Shown here one piece after another: positions 13,111 through 26,345 of a stretch of DNA of 64,000 bases (the first letter of the stretch is position 1; every line of letters begins with the position of its first letter). The position numbers and the translations under genes are program-made. The notes under the pieces were generated by a model. It had not been told where the DNA came from. It worked only from the letters and a program-made list of their open reading frames with translations, and ran no database searches. This stretch comes from Triplophysa rosa (Eukaryota; Chordata; Actinopteri; Cypriniformes; Nemacheilidae), in contig NC_079891.1 in the NCBI RefSeq assembly GCF_024868665.1, forward strand, positions 14,640,593 through 14,704,592, read 5' to 3'.

Positions 13111-14850
13111 TTGTCTTTATTTTGTTATGCTTCTGGGCCTTTTCGAGTTTTTCTGGTATACACACAGTAGAGGATACAGAGTCTGAGTTCATTAACACTC
13201 ACACAGTTCACAGAGAGTTCACCGTGCCCTGAAAGAACTGAGGAAAAGATGGGTTAACTAAATATTATGGTTAACATGCTAAGGACACAAGACTGCGCTC
13301 TTATGGAATGTGCATGTTTTCATGTCACCCTATTTCGAATTCAAATGCTCAACAAGAACTCAAGTCTCAAGAGAGACAATAAATATGGTGCTGAAATCTA
13401 ATGATTAAATGAATGAGTAATATGGAATGCCCGGGGATCATATACGAGTGACTGCAGGTCCCCAAGAAATCACAATCCACTCATGGAGACGAGGGAATCC
13501 AATCCAGGAGTGCTTAGACAGGCGCCATTTTTTTCTAAACAGCGATTAGAAGTTCTATCAAATATCAACACTGATCTTAAGTGCTTTTCTGATGAAAGCT
13601 CTCTCTTCTTTATTCTCTTCATGAAACCTGTGCAATTCGATCTTTCACATGAAGAATTACTTTACCAAGGAGAATGTAACAATTAAACTCTCGCAAGGTA
13701 ACCATTAGACAATTCTAGAATAGTGAAAATCGTCCCTGAACCCTTATTTGTTCACCCCTCAGGCATCACTCATTAGGTTTTGCTGGCAGCTACAAAGGCT
13801 GGAATTTGCGGCTGTTGATCCAGTAGCACAACAGTCATTTTTTTACAAAGTGATGTCTAAACAAACGTTTTTAAATGTGGTTTGATAACCCAGGCAGGCT
13901 TAATTCCTTCCTAAGGCAATGATTACTCCCCGCTAATCTTGAAATGTGGATCTGTGACTAATGTTGGAATTTAGCAAGAAATCAGCTCTAGTTTCACGAG
14001 GCTTTATTGGAATAAAGCATGATGCAGTTCCCCAGCTGTGATGAATGGTTGTGTAGGCAGAGTGAGTTGGGATGGGCTTACGTCTCCTTGTCTATCATTA
14101 TCAGTATAGAGCTGGTGCTGATTGGAAATGTCACAGAAGCATGTAACAAGCCTCTTCTACTCTTTGCCAAAGAAATAAGTTCTCATGTCAACAGCAATTC
14201 CATACATGCATAATTCTGTACATCTGAGCTATGTTAAGAGAGACATAAAGAGAGCTTTACCTCTTTTTAACGTCATCAGACTTTTTCTTCTGAGGTACTG
14301 TTATTTGGGTTAGTGACATGCTGTCAAATAATGTTGGTATTAGGAAAGATGTTTTGTATTGCTTAGGAAATTTGTATTATTTTTTTATTGCTTTCACTAA
14401 GGACAAAATCATTTAAACACACAAATGTGTTTGTTCATATGTTTCCATAGTTATTTCATAATGGATGCAGTATGACTAATTTGGTTTGTATTGGACATAA
14501 TTATTGAAACTAAAACTTCTTTGAAAACCAAATCCTTTGAAAAGGGCAAATGTGTAGGCAGACCAATAACATCACGCCACATTTTTCGGAGAAAAACTGA
14601 CACATGTGTATGTTTTGCTTGCTGTTTAGTACATATTTTTAATCTTTAAGTGACTTAAAGCGCATTAATTGCAGGGGCGGTCTTGTAAAGTGAACTTTGC
14701 CTGAAGGGCATAGAGAGGGCGGTTCCAAGATTACGATCTTTGGATAAGCACCTCGAATCCTCAAAGTAAACAAAAATAGTTAAAAAACAGCCCTTTTTTG
14801 TCAATTTATTGTTTGTTGTATTATTTACGTTCACTGTAATTTTACAGAAT
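13111..14850. other. Spacer between inverted elements, enhancer-like middle
   Basis: No gene. The part at about 13740-14180 is non-repetitive and of balanced composition, with homeodomain-like TAATCT/CTAATG sites and a run of short motifs, the texture of a conserved noncoding element. That reading is inference only. Confidence 0.3.
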
Positions 14851-15010
14851 TTTTACTGATTTTCCGCAATGAAAAAAAAACTGTACAGGATTTTACTGTT
14901 TTTTACAAAAAATTACAAGAAAAGGGGAAAACAGGGGAAAATATATATTTTACAGTTCATTTCTAGCGCCCCAGCCAGAAGATTTCAGTTTTTTATGGGA
15001 TTTTTGGGCT
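14850..15010. repeat. Dispersed repeat of the tttactgttttttac type
   Basis: A stretch with repeated tttactgtttt/aaattacaag blocks and a cagccagaagattt core, resembling the segment at 32100-32280 (aaactgtaatttt, cagctgccgtaaaat). Both look like members of one AT-rich fish repeat family rich in paired ACAG/CTGT blocks. Boundaries are approximate. Confidence 0.4.
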
Positions 15011-15170
15011 TCATTTATTGATCTCATGCCTTATGATGGCCATCTCAGATTGCACTAGACTGAATTTGGAAGAACATTTTTGGCGTTTATCATATGCCCT
15101 CTATAAACAGTTATGTTAAAACAACACATTTTGTGCCCTAAGGACATCACACAAAATGTATTGTCCTTAA

Positions 15171-16149
15171 AGCCACAATATGGAAGAATTTTGTTATGAA
15201 ATATCCAAAAATCACAGTGTGATACATTTCATGCAGTTGTGTACTTACATTATCCCAAATGTTCCCAAGAATGTGCAAATCCAGAGAAATTCCTATTTAA
15301 AATAATAGCCCGTCCCTTGTCTCCCTTGTATTTGTCGCATATCAGTGACTTAATATCCGGTGCTCCGCACTACCCTCAGTTTCCGGTTGTAGAAACTACG
15401 GCAACATGCAAATGCGGAAGTGGTTATGCAGCATCTGGGACGCAGCATCTGTTGTTCTGTTATTATGGATCACGATTACTCTTTGGCGAGTAAAGGAAAC
15501 CCCAAAAAAGCGTAAACGTAGGCCAAACGAGGCAAGCAGGTTTATGGACACACGAAGATATAAAACAAGGATTAATATCGGCGTGGCATTTTCTAAATGG
15601 AGAGAGCTTCGCGACCAACTTGGACTCGACAGAGACTCCGCTCTCGCATGTGTTTTAATAGACAGGTAAGCACGTTCTTTTTTATTGTTCACGAAATACT
15701 CGTGCACAGATTATTTGAATAGTTATGAATGCAGTTACCCTATGAAATACAGTATATGTCGCACAAAAATATGTAGCCAATAACGTTACTTGTAAATGCT
15801 GTGGGTTCATTCAAATGTACTTTTTAAACAATGACTTCATGACTGTTTTAAACACGTAAAACTGTGTAGCATTACGCTACAAAATCAATTGACAAAGTCC
15901 AATATCAGTTGCGGGCTAACGTAGCATTACAGTCCACGTTTCTTGCAAGCTAATTCATTACGATGACATAAAATAAAATTAATTCATTACCTCGTCCGTG
16001 AACATGATGGGCGATCTCCATACGCCTCTGGATGGTGAAAACGACATGTCCCATAATTCCACTCTCCTACATAATGTCATTTAGCTTCGCCTTTCATTGT
16101 TGTTTCGAAAGTGCGCCATCTAGCGGTCCAAATATTCCATATTGTGGCT
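15171..16149 (+). mobile_element. TTAA-flanked DNA element, copy 2 (reading frame open)
   Basis: A 979-bp element with inverted ends AGCCACAATATGGAA and TTAA at 15167-15170 and 16150-16153. It is the inverted partner of 12053-13038 and clearly homologous over its full length. Reading left to right it carries an open frame (15406-15665) ending at a consensus splice donor (CAG followed by GTAAGC). At its right end the minus strand reads CCGCTAGATGGCGC (16126-16113), a close CTCF-core match. It encodes no recognisable transposase, so it is either non-autonomous or carries a captured exon. Confidence 0.75.
15406..15665 (+). CDS. Possible exon in TTAA element, basic/RWREL-type fragment
   Basis: An open frame of about 86 codons inside element copy 2. 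Its second half has the character of real coding sequence: a basic run (KKRKRRP, nuclear-signal-like) then KTRINIGVAFSKWRELRDQL and a DRDSALACVLIDR end. This pattern (TRxxIGxAFxxWRELR, then LLDR) recalls a segment I believe occurs in uncharacterised fish proteins tied to mobile elements, which would need a search to confirm. It ends at a splice donor. The first half (MQMRKWLCSIWDAASVV) looks less like protein; the true start is unclear. In copy 1 the same frame is broken by a stop. Confidence 0.3.
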
Positions 16150-16290
16150 TTAACAGTGTTATTCCGGGACACAAAACATTTTAATTGAACTTGCGTTGCC
16201 CCTTTCATTTATTTCACACAAAATTAACACATAATGTCTCAGAAACAGTGTGTTAACAAATAAATACATCCTTTTTAAGAGTGTAAATAA

Positions 16291-19200
16291 ATTGTATCCT
16301 TTTTTATTGACAGTTGTATTTAATTGATAAATCTAGCAATTAAATAAATGAGATGTCAAGGATTACAACTGCTGGTTTTGTGATAAATATTTACTGTTTA
16401 TTTTTTTGTTTGCTGCAACAACCAGCAGAGCATAAATAGAATTCTTGGAAATGTATTAGATACCTTGACTTTGTATTTACACATCCATTTAAAAGCTCAG
16501 TGGCTGAGGACTGAGCTGAACAGCTCAGCAGTGTTTGTTGTTAAATACTGATTTCTGATGAATAGAAAATGTACCTCTTAAAAAAGTTTGTTACGTAAAC
16601 AAGGGCTACCAGTATTTCTACAGACAAACTTTATAATCTTGTTTCAAAGATAAACTAACTGATGACAAAACAATAGAACAGGTAAGGTGGTGTTATTGAC
16701 ACGGTGTTAACATTTGTGGGAGTTTTTCCATTGAGTAGACTTTCCCTGAATGTCATAATCTAGTAAACAGGTAATATTTAGTATACACAAATAGAATCCT
16801 CCAACAATGTATCTATTATACATTCAATAGAAAGTTTTATAAAATTAATGTTTTGAAAATGAAAATGCAGTTGTCCTTTTTTCTATTTATCTACAAAAAG
16901 TTTATATTATATGTTTGTATGTATGTAGTATTAATATCATTTTAAAAGAAAAACAGACATTTGAACTGTACTTGCATGCATGTCAGTACACTAAATTCAT
17001 ATTCCAACCCATTGAATGCCACAGAATACACTTTAACACAGCTTGATATCATTTGGCCCTTTATAGACCATTTCAAGCCCAGATATGAACTCTAGAATGT
17101 CTTAATAATTCCCCTGAGGTCGCACTTGTATGGAGGAATGAGAGCACGCTCTATCATTGAAAAGTACTTTAGCACATGTATCCCATTTATGACTGATGTT
17201 CTGTTAACATTTTTCATACCACCAATCCAAGACCAGATTTTCACATTGTGTTACTCAAACCATGCATGTTATTTGTTTTTCATTACTAATACTTGCACTG
17301 TAAATATGACCTGTTTTTCAGAATTACTTCAAATGATGGAACTCCAACAGGGTCATATTTTATTATTTTATTACAGTATATGTGAGAATACAATAAAGAT
17401 CTTAAAAAATTGTTTTGCTCAAAGTTTCTGCCCTTATTGAATTCCACCTGTATTCATCCCCACAATGTGTTTTCGGCTTTGAGCCTGAATTACATTTTGC
17501 ACCTGTACCAGAACATCTATGAGGGCAAACACAACAATAGACAAAATCACAGGACGTGAGGACAGATGTAACATCCACAAACAAAATTACATCAAACCAC
17601 CATATTGACCTACATCACTGACCCACTAAAGAAACTGATGTAGAGATCTTCAAAGCTCGTCATATGTCATGAATAATGGCAGATATAATCTCTATAAGTG
17701 CACACTCAACGCTCAGAGCAGGAGTTTGGAGGAGGGGTTCATGACTCGGCCATGGACCTGACAAGTGGAGTTGGTCTTCATAAACATCTTTGTGTCTGAT
17801 TGGTCATTTCTTTTATGAAAAAGTCCCTGCATTCTTTCAATGGTGGTATATCTATTACAGCAATGAGGCATAGCAAAATTCTTTTGGATGCAGGTGTTGT
17901 TTGCTGCTGTATTTTGGCAGATCTAAGAGGTTACCTGAGAATCTGTTGATCTAATGCAAGATTCTGACCATAAGGGAATTTTTCAACGACAATGATTACA
18001 TTTACGCCTCTGTTAACAAGATGGAGGCATTTTGATCTTAAACTTTGGTTATATGAACATTTTTGCAGCCCAAGTGGAAACATAACTTTTACATCTGAAT
18101 TCCTGTCAACCATAATGAAGATGGCCAGATAACATTACATTATCTGCGTTCTGTATCTTTTCCTTGCTATATTATAAATTCTTATCTGCGTCTTTCTACA
18201 ATGTGGGTTTATGCCCGTATATTATTCAGAGGTGCGTTGGTCACTCATACTCACATCTGGGGAAATTCAGCGCAATCTCGCCCAACAATCTCACAGTTTA
18301 TAACATTCTGTAGTTCTGATGTGTTTCCAAAAGACTCAGCTGAAACTGACCCACTTCAGTTGATGTTATCTCAATACCACTGACTGTTAAATCACTACAC
18401 CATCATCACGAAGAGCTAGAGCGTGAGATCTGTCGCACACCTGTAATGTGACGGGACACAAGCACATTTACAGCTCAAACAAAGAGTTCATGTTAAACTG
18501 TTTCTCAGTCCTGATAAAAGTGTAAAAAATGTACAATCCAGGTAGACACAATAAATGCCACAGTGGGCCTTTGAAATACAGCACTTTGAGGTGCGGTGTG
18601 GGTAAGATGTCACACATTTTGAGAACACATGTTCCGTATGGTTGTGTGATTTCCACATGAGTCTTGACTACCTGTGGTGTGACTGATGGGTTGGTATTTC
18701 TACATGTGAAAGATCTGCATTTTATTGATGGATCTTCTTCCCCCACCTCAGTACTGTGTCATAAGTATGCATACTTGCATCTTTGTTCAAAGACCACCCA
18801 TGCTGCCTATAAGTCATGATACGATTGCATGTCCTTGACAAGACATTAGGTACGCAAGCTTGATTTTGTGCATTTCAAAATATATCAGACCACCATTTGT
18901 GATGCAGCATAAGTGCATTTTTTGTCTTATTTTATACTCTACAAACATCTTACATGTAATTTGTGTATTTAACGTTGACACACATTTATATGTACAGTAT
19001 ATTGTTATTTAAAGTTTCCAGTGACAATATTTTTTTTTTATCAACCATGTTTACTGATATTATGGTAATACTTTGAACATCATGTTCACCAGCATCAATA
19101 ACACAGCATCAGCAATAAAACTGTATACCGTGATGTCTAATCGTATTGATACTCTGCACAATTATAATATTGTAAATAGCCCAGAAGCCCTGACTGTGGT

Positions 19201-22200
19201 TTGGACTGTGATTACTAAATGTAAATCTTGTAAATAATACGCACATTATAATAATTTAATAATGTACTTCAATTAAACAATTGACAGTTTCTGTCAATAA
19301 AACAGTATTTAATTCACTTAAGTTTCATCGTGTACTATACATAGAGAAAAACTTGCAATAAAACCATGTATTATTATTATTACTCCTTTGCAACACTAAA
19401 ATTATAAATATAAATAATTGTATAAATAAAATAAAATAAAATGTTGCATTCTCAACATAGTCAAAAAGAGAGCTTAAGTGTACATCTTTACATCTCTATT
19501 AACACTTGTATCTACTATTATGCCAGAGCAACACTTTGGAGTGAATCTTTCTCAGCAAGTTGACATGTATATAGATAGTTACATAAACATTTACCTAAAA
19601 CATTTGGTTGCCATATTCATTTTTTATTTCAAAATTATACATATTATCGCAAACAGAAAGAAGAGAGTGTGACCATGTATTGTATTTTCATATACAAAAA
19701 AATGCCTTTGTATCTGACTTGGCTGACGCAGAATAGTGTTTTAGGGAGCAGGTGCTCTGCATTTTCCACCAACCAGCTTTAATAAAAGAGTCTTATGTTA
19801 CTGCAGAAATTAGGAAGACCTGCTGAAATAATAGCGCTGACTTTTGGATTGCTTGCCACCTTTTTATGGAAAGGTGTACGGATCTTTTAATCTTTATGAC
19901 TCTTTTGTGTCGAATCTTTGTAAAACTGAGAAGTAATAAAGGTCTTTGGAGGTATCCAGGCCGCTTGGTTTCATAGGTGTTAAGGGTTGCGGAAATGAGC
20001 ATGCCGTCTCCAGCACATGAGAGATGATATCTTGATGGAGTTCAGGTTTGAGGTTGAAGGACCCAAGAGGTGAATGCAACCTACAGGTTCACTCTACCTA
20101 AAAGAGTCAAGTAACCTGTGGCCACCATCCAACGGCCATCTCAAGTTGCATGACATGTGTACAGAATACAACAGCCATCTTTCTCCATTAGCAAGTTTTA
20201 TTTAAAACAGTCATGTCTGAATTGAAACCCAGACGCTACATGGGGGTTTCCTGATTTTGCAAAGCAACATTATTGTTGAGCCTGGGACAACATTCTAATC
20301 AACGAATCAGATTTGAGAGTGCAGTTCTTGTGAGCTTTAGGCATACAACCAGGGTTAGGTGCCACTCTCAGATTCATATTGTCACGTCACAAAGACTTTA
20401 AAAGCAGCTATCAATGACTAAAATCCAACTGACCAAGCCTATCATGGATTTACATTCAACTATGAATCTTAAAGAGATAAAGTGTGAGGTTATAAGAGGT
20501 GCCAGCCGCCCATATGAGTTTTTATGGTGGAAGTGGATTATAGATGGAGAGTATGTATCATCCTCACGGGAGCAGTCTATCTTTCGCTAGAGCTCTGTGA
20601 AGTTCTTTTCAGTATCAGGTGCATTGTCTTGGGAACCTTCACCGACATTCTGAAGTGGAATTAGTCATTTCCCACATTAAAAGCAAAGGACCAGGTGGCT
20701 CAGCATTATATCATCACGCTGTGTGCTAAATCGGTTTGCATATGGACTGGAATGGTTGTGACCATTTAAACGCATTTAATTTTTTACTCCAGACCATGGC
20801 GACTTTTTATCAGACCTGTCAACATCCTTTTGTTTTACTCAGGGTTAAAGCAGGGTTTTTAAAGTCTTTAACTGTAACGTTATACTACACCATTCTTAGT
20901 GTAAGAAATTGCAAGTAATTTTCCTTTTAATACATTGCTTGCATTATTATAAATCATTCATCTTTCTGTTCCCCCTTTACTATCATAGTATACATGTGTT
21001 TTTGCTTTCCAACTGATAATCTTCCAGCATGACAGACTTCATAGCTCTGCGACTGTCAGATCCAGAGTGCTCTCACCGGCCCATGTGTTCTTACTTGGTT
21101 ACAGTAGTTAGATACTCATGTGGTATGTGATGGCTGCACTTGTTGAAGAGGCTTTCAGATGTTTATCTGAGCAATGCCAATTAGGTCTGCTGGAAAGAAG
21201 CTTTAATTGATGTTCTGGAAATAACGTACACGGCTTTCCGTATGCTTTGCTAATGCACTAATTCTGAGAATGCCAAACTTACATTTCTGACTAAATTAAA
21301 TTGTCGGTTCTAATAGGTCTTCGGCATGGGAGGGAAAGAATCTTTTGCATTCATAAGTAAACAAATCGGGAATACGAAGTCATTTTTGTAAAGTCTTAAT
21401 CCAATGTGTTTAGGTAAATCCCATTCCATTGAAGAAACGCACACCCACATCTGGAGGATAATGTCCTTAGAGAATGTATTGGCTCTGCTCTCCCCAATCT
21501 CTTGTGTAGAGCTGACATCCATAACAAATCATGGCATTTCAAAAACCTGTAATTTATGAGCTATTACCAATGTTTTCTTTCTCTTTTTCTTCTCCCTTTT
21601 GGGTGGTGGAAAATTGTCAAAGCATAGACATTACAAGAAATTAAGGGACATGTCAGATTCATCCATCAGTCGCTAAGGATCACATCACACCCACTTCGAG
21701 AAGCTTTTCCCCCTTGGGTATACTTTTGCTCACGTAAATATTTACATTTAAGCTGATGATATAGCATAAGGTACCTTTCTAAGGTATAACTGGTCAATAA
21801 CCAAAGAGGGCTTAGTAAAGTTACAATTATATTAGATAACAGATGTGCCTATAGGAGGAATGAAGCTTTTCTATCCTCACACCAGATGTTTCAGAGTCAT
21901 TTGGCTGAACGAAGACCAAAACTGTCTATACTCTCCAGCGCAGGGAAGGACCGTCCGAACCTGAGGGATGCAGCTGGCACATTATCAGACAGGTAGTTGG
22001 GAGGATTTAATGTGGAACAGTTCGCTTTCAATGGCAGCAGACCTGTTGCAAACAAAGAGCAGAAAGAGACGTAAGACAAATCCAGGCAGAGTGCAGTATG
22101 ATCTGGGAAAGTCAGCCAAAACATGAGAGAATGGGTTTCACGGATGCTTTGGATTTGTCAGTGTGAACAACTGAAACAAAAGTACGACACGCTTTTGTAA

Positions 22201-23785
22201 TTTTCAGATTTATTATCCAAATGCTGATGACAAAAGCAGCGATGTAACTGTCAATAAAAAATCCTCCTTTCTAAAGTTGGGCACAAATCACTGTTGGCGT
22301 CGAGGGAGCTGAACCTCATCGTCTAAGTTCGGCTAATTTCTTCCTTTTTGAAGATAACCTGCATTTCATGCTTGTTAGGAGAAAGTAAAAGCCTGGTGTG
22401 AGACGGCATCCCTGGAAAAAAAAAGAAGGGAGAATGACAACAAAAACACTCTGGCAGAATGTGTGATAGCTCTCACCTTCGAACTCACCAGTTGCTCGGT
22501 GGTTTCAAATCACCCTAACGACCACATAATGACCTCATTTGAGTCACCTGCTGCTGTGACCAGGTTTGACCTGGCATCTCCTCTGGAAAAAAAATCTGTA
22601 GCCTTTTAGAAATGCCTTAAAGAAACTATGTGGACTGACATGCCGTTTCAAAAGCTGCATGTATTTAGCGTTTCCATTTTTCATTTTTGGACATTCTAAG
22701 GAATCTTGGCCTCGCAATTCCGTTAAAGATAAGCAAAATAGTTTTGAAGTAAATTGATAAGGAACTTGAACATGCAATGGAGCATATCTGAAACCAGGAA
22801 TGTTATGGAAAGGAAACTATCTTGCTGGATACATCCTGTCCTGTGAACAAAGGCTTTTGCCAGATGAGACCCTTTGGACCTTTGCACCACTCTTAAACAC
22901 TCAGAACATTTATGCTGCTTTAAATTTCCTTTTACATCTTTCCCTTGATATCTCAGCTCAGGGATATTGTTTTCCAAAGCTGCAGGTCTTCATTTTAAAT
23001 CCGCTGAATCACATATGTTGGCCTTCCTGCTCAATTTTTTTAATATAAGCTTTTTAATCTAAGAAATATCAACCATATACTATGATTTCAATTTAGATGC
23101 TAAAATTTATGTGTGATTTATAATTGTATTTCCATGTATTTGGCTGTTGACTGTCATCTAAGGTGTTGGGAATGTAAACCGGCTCCAACATTTTGTGCAA
23201 CAGTAAACCTGTTAAACATACTTCAAAAACACACTTTTTAACCTCTTCAGTGAACATTCAGTCACCATTCGCCGCTAATGTCAGAATTAGGAAGCTTAAG
23301 TCGTTGTGCCAATTCCCATGAAATCTCTCGATATTTCTTTCAGTTGTTCTCCATTTGTAATTAGTCGTGGTCAGGCTGATCAAAGGTGCCGGGCGGGCGC
23401 TTGCATGTGAACCACCATCTCTTGTGATGACATCCGCAAACCAGAATGAAATATGAAATATCAAGTTTCCACGGATGCAAGAAAAAAAGCAAAAGAATCG
23501 AGGGATTTTCACACCGATAATGTGAAACATTTGGTGCAAGTTGTTGGCCTCTGAAGAGGAAAATCTGGAGCCAAAAGCGGCCTGGCAGTAAAACAGAAGC
23601 AAGTCAAAAGCTAAAACAACAGCAGTCAGTGAAAATCACTGATTTAGATGTCATTACAGCTTCTTCCTACACTACATCGCCGGCCTCTTATGGTCCACTA
23701 GAATGATGTGTGATTTTGGCCATGGCATGGGGTGGCTTACCATGAATGAGATGAACAAAAAAGAACAAAAAATGGAAAATGTAGT
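16291..23785. other. Gene desert, no supported gene
   Basis: About 7.5 kb of mostly unique AT-rich DNA. None of the short frames has a domain or splice context. Stretches at about 20400-20720, 21120-21500, 22440-23040 and 23290-23640 are non-repetitive and of balanced composition, so they are candidate regulatory DNA. Short A/T-rich simple sequence occurs around 19360-19440. Confidence 0.4.
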
Positions 23786-25005
23786 CAGAGGTGGGTAGTA
23801 ACGCGCTACATTTACTTCGTTAAATTTACTTGAGTAACATTTTGGAAAATATGTACTTTTTAAGTCAAATTAAAAGTGTGTACTTTTACTCTTACTTGAG
23901 TAAATTTCTAATAGAAAATCTGTACTTTAACTTCGTTACATAACTTACATTGCGTGACGTTCCTTCGTTCCTTCATTTTAAAATATGCTTTTTAAAACGC
24001 GTTGTTTATTTCAAGGTTGTCATCTCTTTTTACGGCCATTCCCGAGTGATCGATTCTTTTGAGTCGATTCTTTTGAACGCATTAATTGAACAATAGGAAA
24101 AACAATTTGAATAGGCTAATGAATCAGTTCAAATGATTTGTTCAGTTCGCAGCACGATCTGAATCATCTGAAGCAGGATTACTCACTCCTCGTAGCGCGA
24201 AACTTAAGAACACGCAGAACAACAAAGAGCGTTGGATGAAGTGGATATTAATCTATATCTATACAATCAAAACTGCAAATGTGTCATATTGTTTGCCAGC
24301 AATGATAAATGCCCGCCATATGCGCGCACTCGCGCGACCTGTTCGTCAGACACCGCAACATGCGCGTTACCTGTCAGACACAGAGACGTGGGCTTGCAGA
24401 AATATACATTTGAAGAACAGAAGGAAGAAAACTTGTTGATGGGCGTGTGGTTCACAGTTTACTGTTTGTTTACAAGTAAGAGCGTTTCACAACACACACG
24501 TGACACAACACGAGAAAACATGAGCTTTGTTCAAAAATGTGTATTTCATTTAAGAGAGCACTGCAGATGTTCTAGATCATCTTAGGAAATGTTTAGTTTA
24601 GTTCATGCTTTAGTTTGACATGGTCTATTATTCTAAATAAGTTGTGTAAACTACATTGACATCAGGACTAGATGAAATTTACAGAAATGCTTGTCTCTTC
24701 TGTGTTTGTCTATTCTTTAGTCTCTCTAGTATATTGCAAAGATATCTGTTTATGATAATGAAAAATATTGATTAAAATGTCATATTAAAATATTGGCGTT
24801 AATATTAATTTTATGTAGTAGGCCTATATAATCAGATACAAAGTAACTAAGTATAGCTACTTGAGTAGTTTTTTCATTGCATACTTTTTTACTTTTACTC
24901 AAGTAATTTTTAAAATAGTGACTTTTACTTTTACTTGAGTAACAATTTCTCTAGTTACTTGTACTTTTACTTGAGTAAAGATTTAGCCTACTCTACCCAC
25001 CTCTG
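23786..25005. mobile_element. Non-autonomous hAT-like DNA transposon, 1220 bp
   Basis: The ends are inverted (CAGAGGTGGGTAGTA at left, tactctacccacctctg at right). Both flanks carry the same 8 bp, AATGTAGT (23778-23785 and 25006-25013). An 8-bp duplication with CAGRGG ends is the signature of hAT transposons. Subterminal regions are packed with ttacttgagtaa repeats, which resemble the transposase-binding subterminal motifs of that superfamily. The interior holds a direct repeat of cgattcttttgag, but no transposase frame, so it must have been moved in trans. The perfect duplication suggests a fairly recent insertion. Confidence 0.85.
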
Positions 25006-25013
25006 AATGTAGT

Positions 25014-26340
25014 TTTTTAGAAAACGACTGTCTACGTAGTTTGTTATATATTGCCGTCAGCCAAGTTAAAAAATGATGTTAACTTTTCACCAAAATTTAA
25101 CAATACAGTCCAAGATGGGCAATAATAAATAATACAATAAATTATATAAAATAAAATGTTATATATATGATATTTTTAAACAAATGTCACTCATTGCACA
25201 CAAGTACATATGTAAAAATAATTGGAAATGTAGGGTACAAAAGGGAAAATAAATTTTAATTGTATGAAAAGCAGGTGCATCCAAGACTAGATCATTTACA
25301 TTTTTCCTGAAATGTATCGCCATGCTAATAAGATGTGAACAGGACTAACTAAAGAAAGTTTTCCACTTTTAAGAAAAGAACCATCACGCAATTGATCTGA
25401 ACAGACTACATCATCTCAGAATACATGCTACAAACAGTCCAAGTACTGTATTTTCTAACCTCATTTTACTACTGGTCGTCTCACAGTAAAATACTGCGCT
25501 GCAAGAAACCATTGAGGCTGGAGACGTGCACGGCCGAGGTTTGGAAAATTTGTTTATCTGAACCAAATGACTCACTTCATCCTGCTGCGTACATTGGAGG
25601 TAAATGCGGTATAGAATTACCACATGGCTACTCACTCCATCTTTTGTACAAACAGACACGCAAGAGCTAAAAAAGCTTAAGACCAGTAACCCATTACTCA
25701 TTTCAAGCTTCCCCACCCCAGCACCTCCGAATGAAGCAGCAGACTTTGTAACAAACAGTGTTGACCGAGACAGGTGCAGGTGGCAATCAAAGTCTTAACA
25801 ACCAAACGTATGACCTCCTACCAAGCTGTACAAGCAAATAAACAGAGGGTGGCTTCAAGTGGACGGATGTGTAACTTCTGCTTGATGGTGGGCAAAGTGT
25901 AACAGAAGCTAAATGACACTTTATCTGTTTAGCAGACGGGCCCTTCCCAATGGTGTAGAAGCCATTGCCAGTGCAAAAGGCCACCGTGAGGGATACAGTG
26001 TGTTTTTAATTGCCCTCTATGCTTTCTCCATGTGTGGAGGCCAGATCTAATCCAAACAAGTGAGGGTGAGAGGCTTTTTGTGAGGCAGATTAAAGGTGTC
26101 TGTGGTCTGTGTTAAAACGTCTTAGCTGTAGCTGTCCAGTCACAAGCCTAACAGGCTGCAGATTTGAGTCAACAGTACAAAGAGAGACATAAATCTCAAA
26201 AAGGCTTTGTCAGTTTAACGCACAAATTAAGGCTGTGATGGAATGACAATGGAAATGTGGCTAAAGTTTTACATCTAAGTCTTATTTTTTTCAATATGTT
26301 TTTCAAATAGACAGGGATTTTGTGACTAGAAGAACAATCT
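25014..26340. other. Intergenic, no supported gene
   Basis: Unique-looking sequence between two mobile elements. The part at about 25700-26200 has balanced composition and could be regulatory. The frames seen on both strands lack domains. Confidence 0.4.
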
Positions 26341-26345
26341 CCAAC

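Larger units (their letters stand above)
15100..16290. repeat. Dispersed repeat interrupted by TTAA element copy 2
   Basis: Sequence on the left (acaacacattttgtgccctaa, ending tgtccttaa) and on the right (ttaacagtgttattccggg, acacaaaacattttaat) reads as one older repeat built from inverted tgtgtt/aacaca blocks. It is split at TTAA by the 979-bp element. Boundaries of the older repeat are approximate. Confidence 0.4.

Noticed and set aside
24232..24585. 117-codon plus frame inside the hAT-like element
   Set aside because: No similarity to hAT transposase motifs and an overlapping alternative frame; probably chance.
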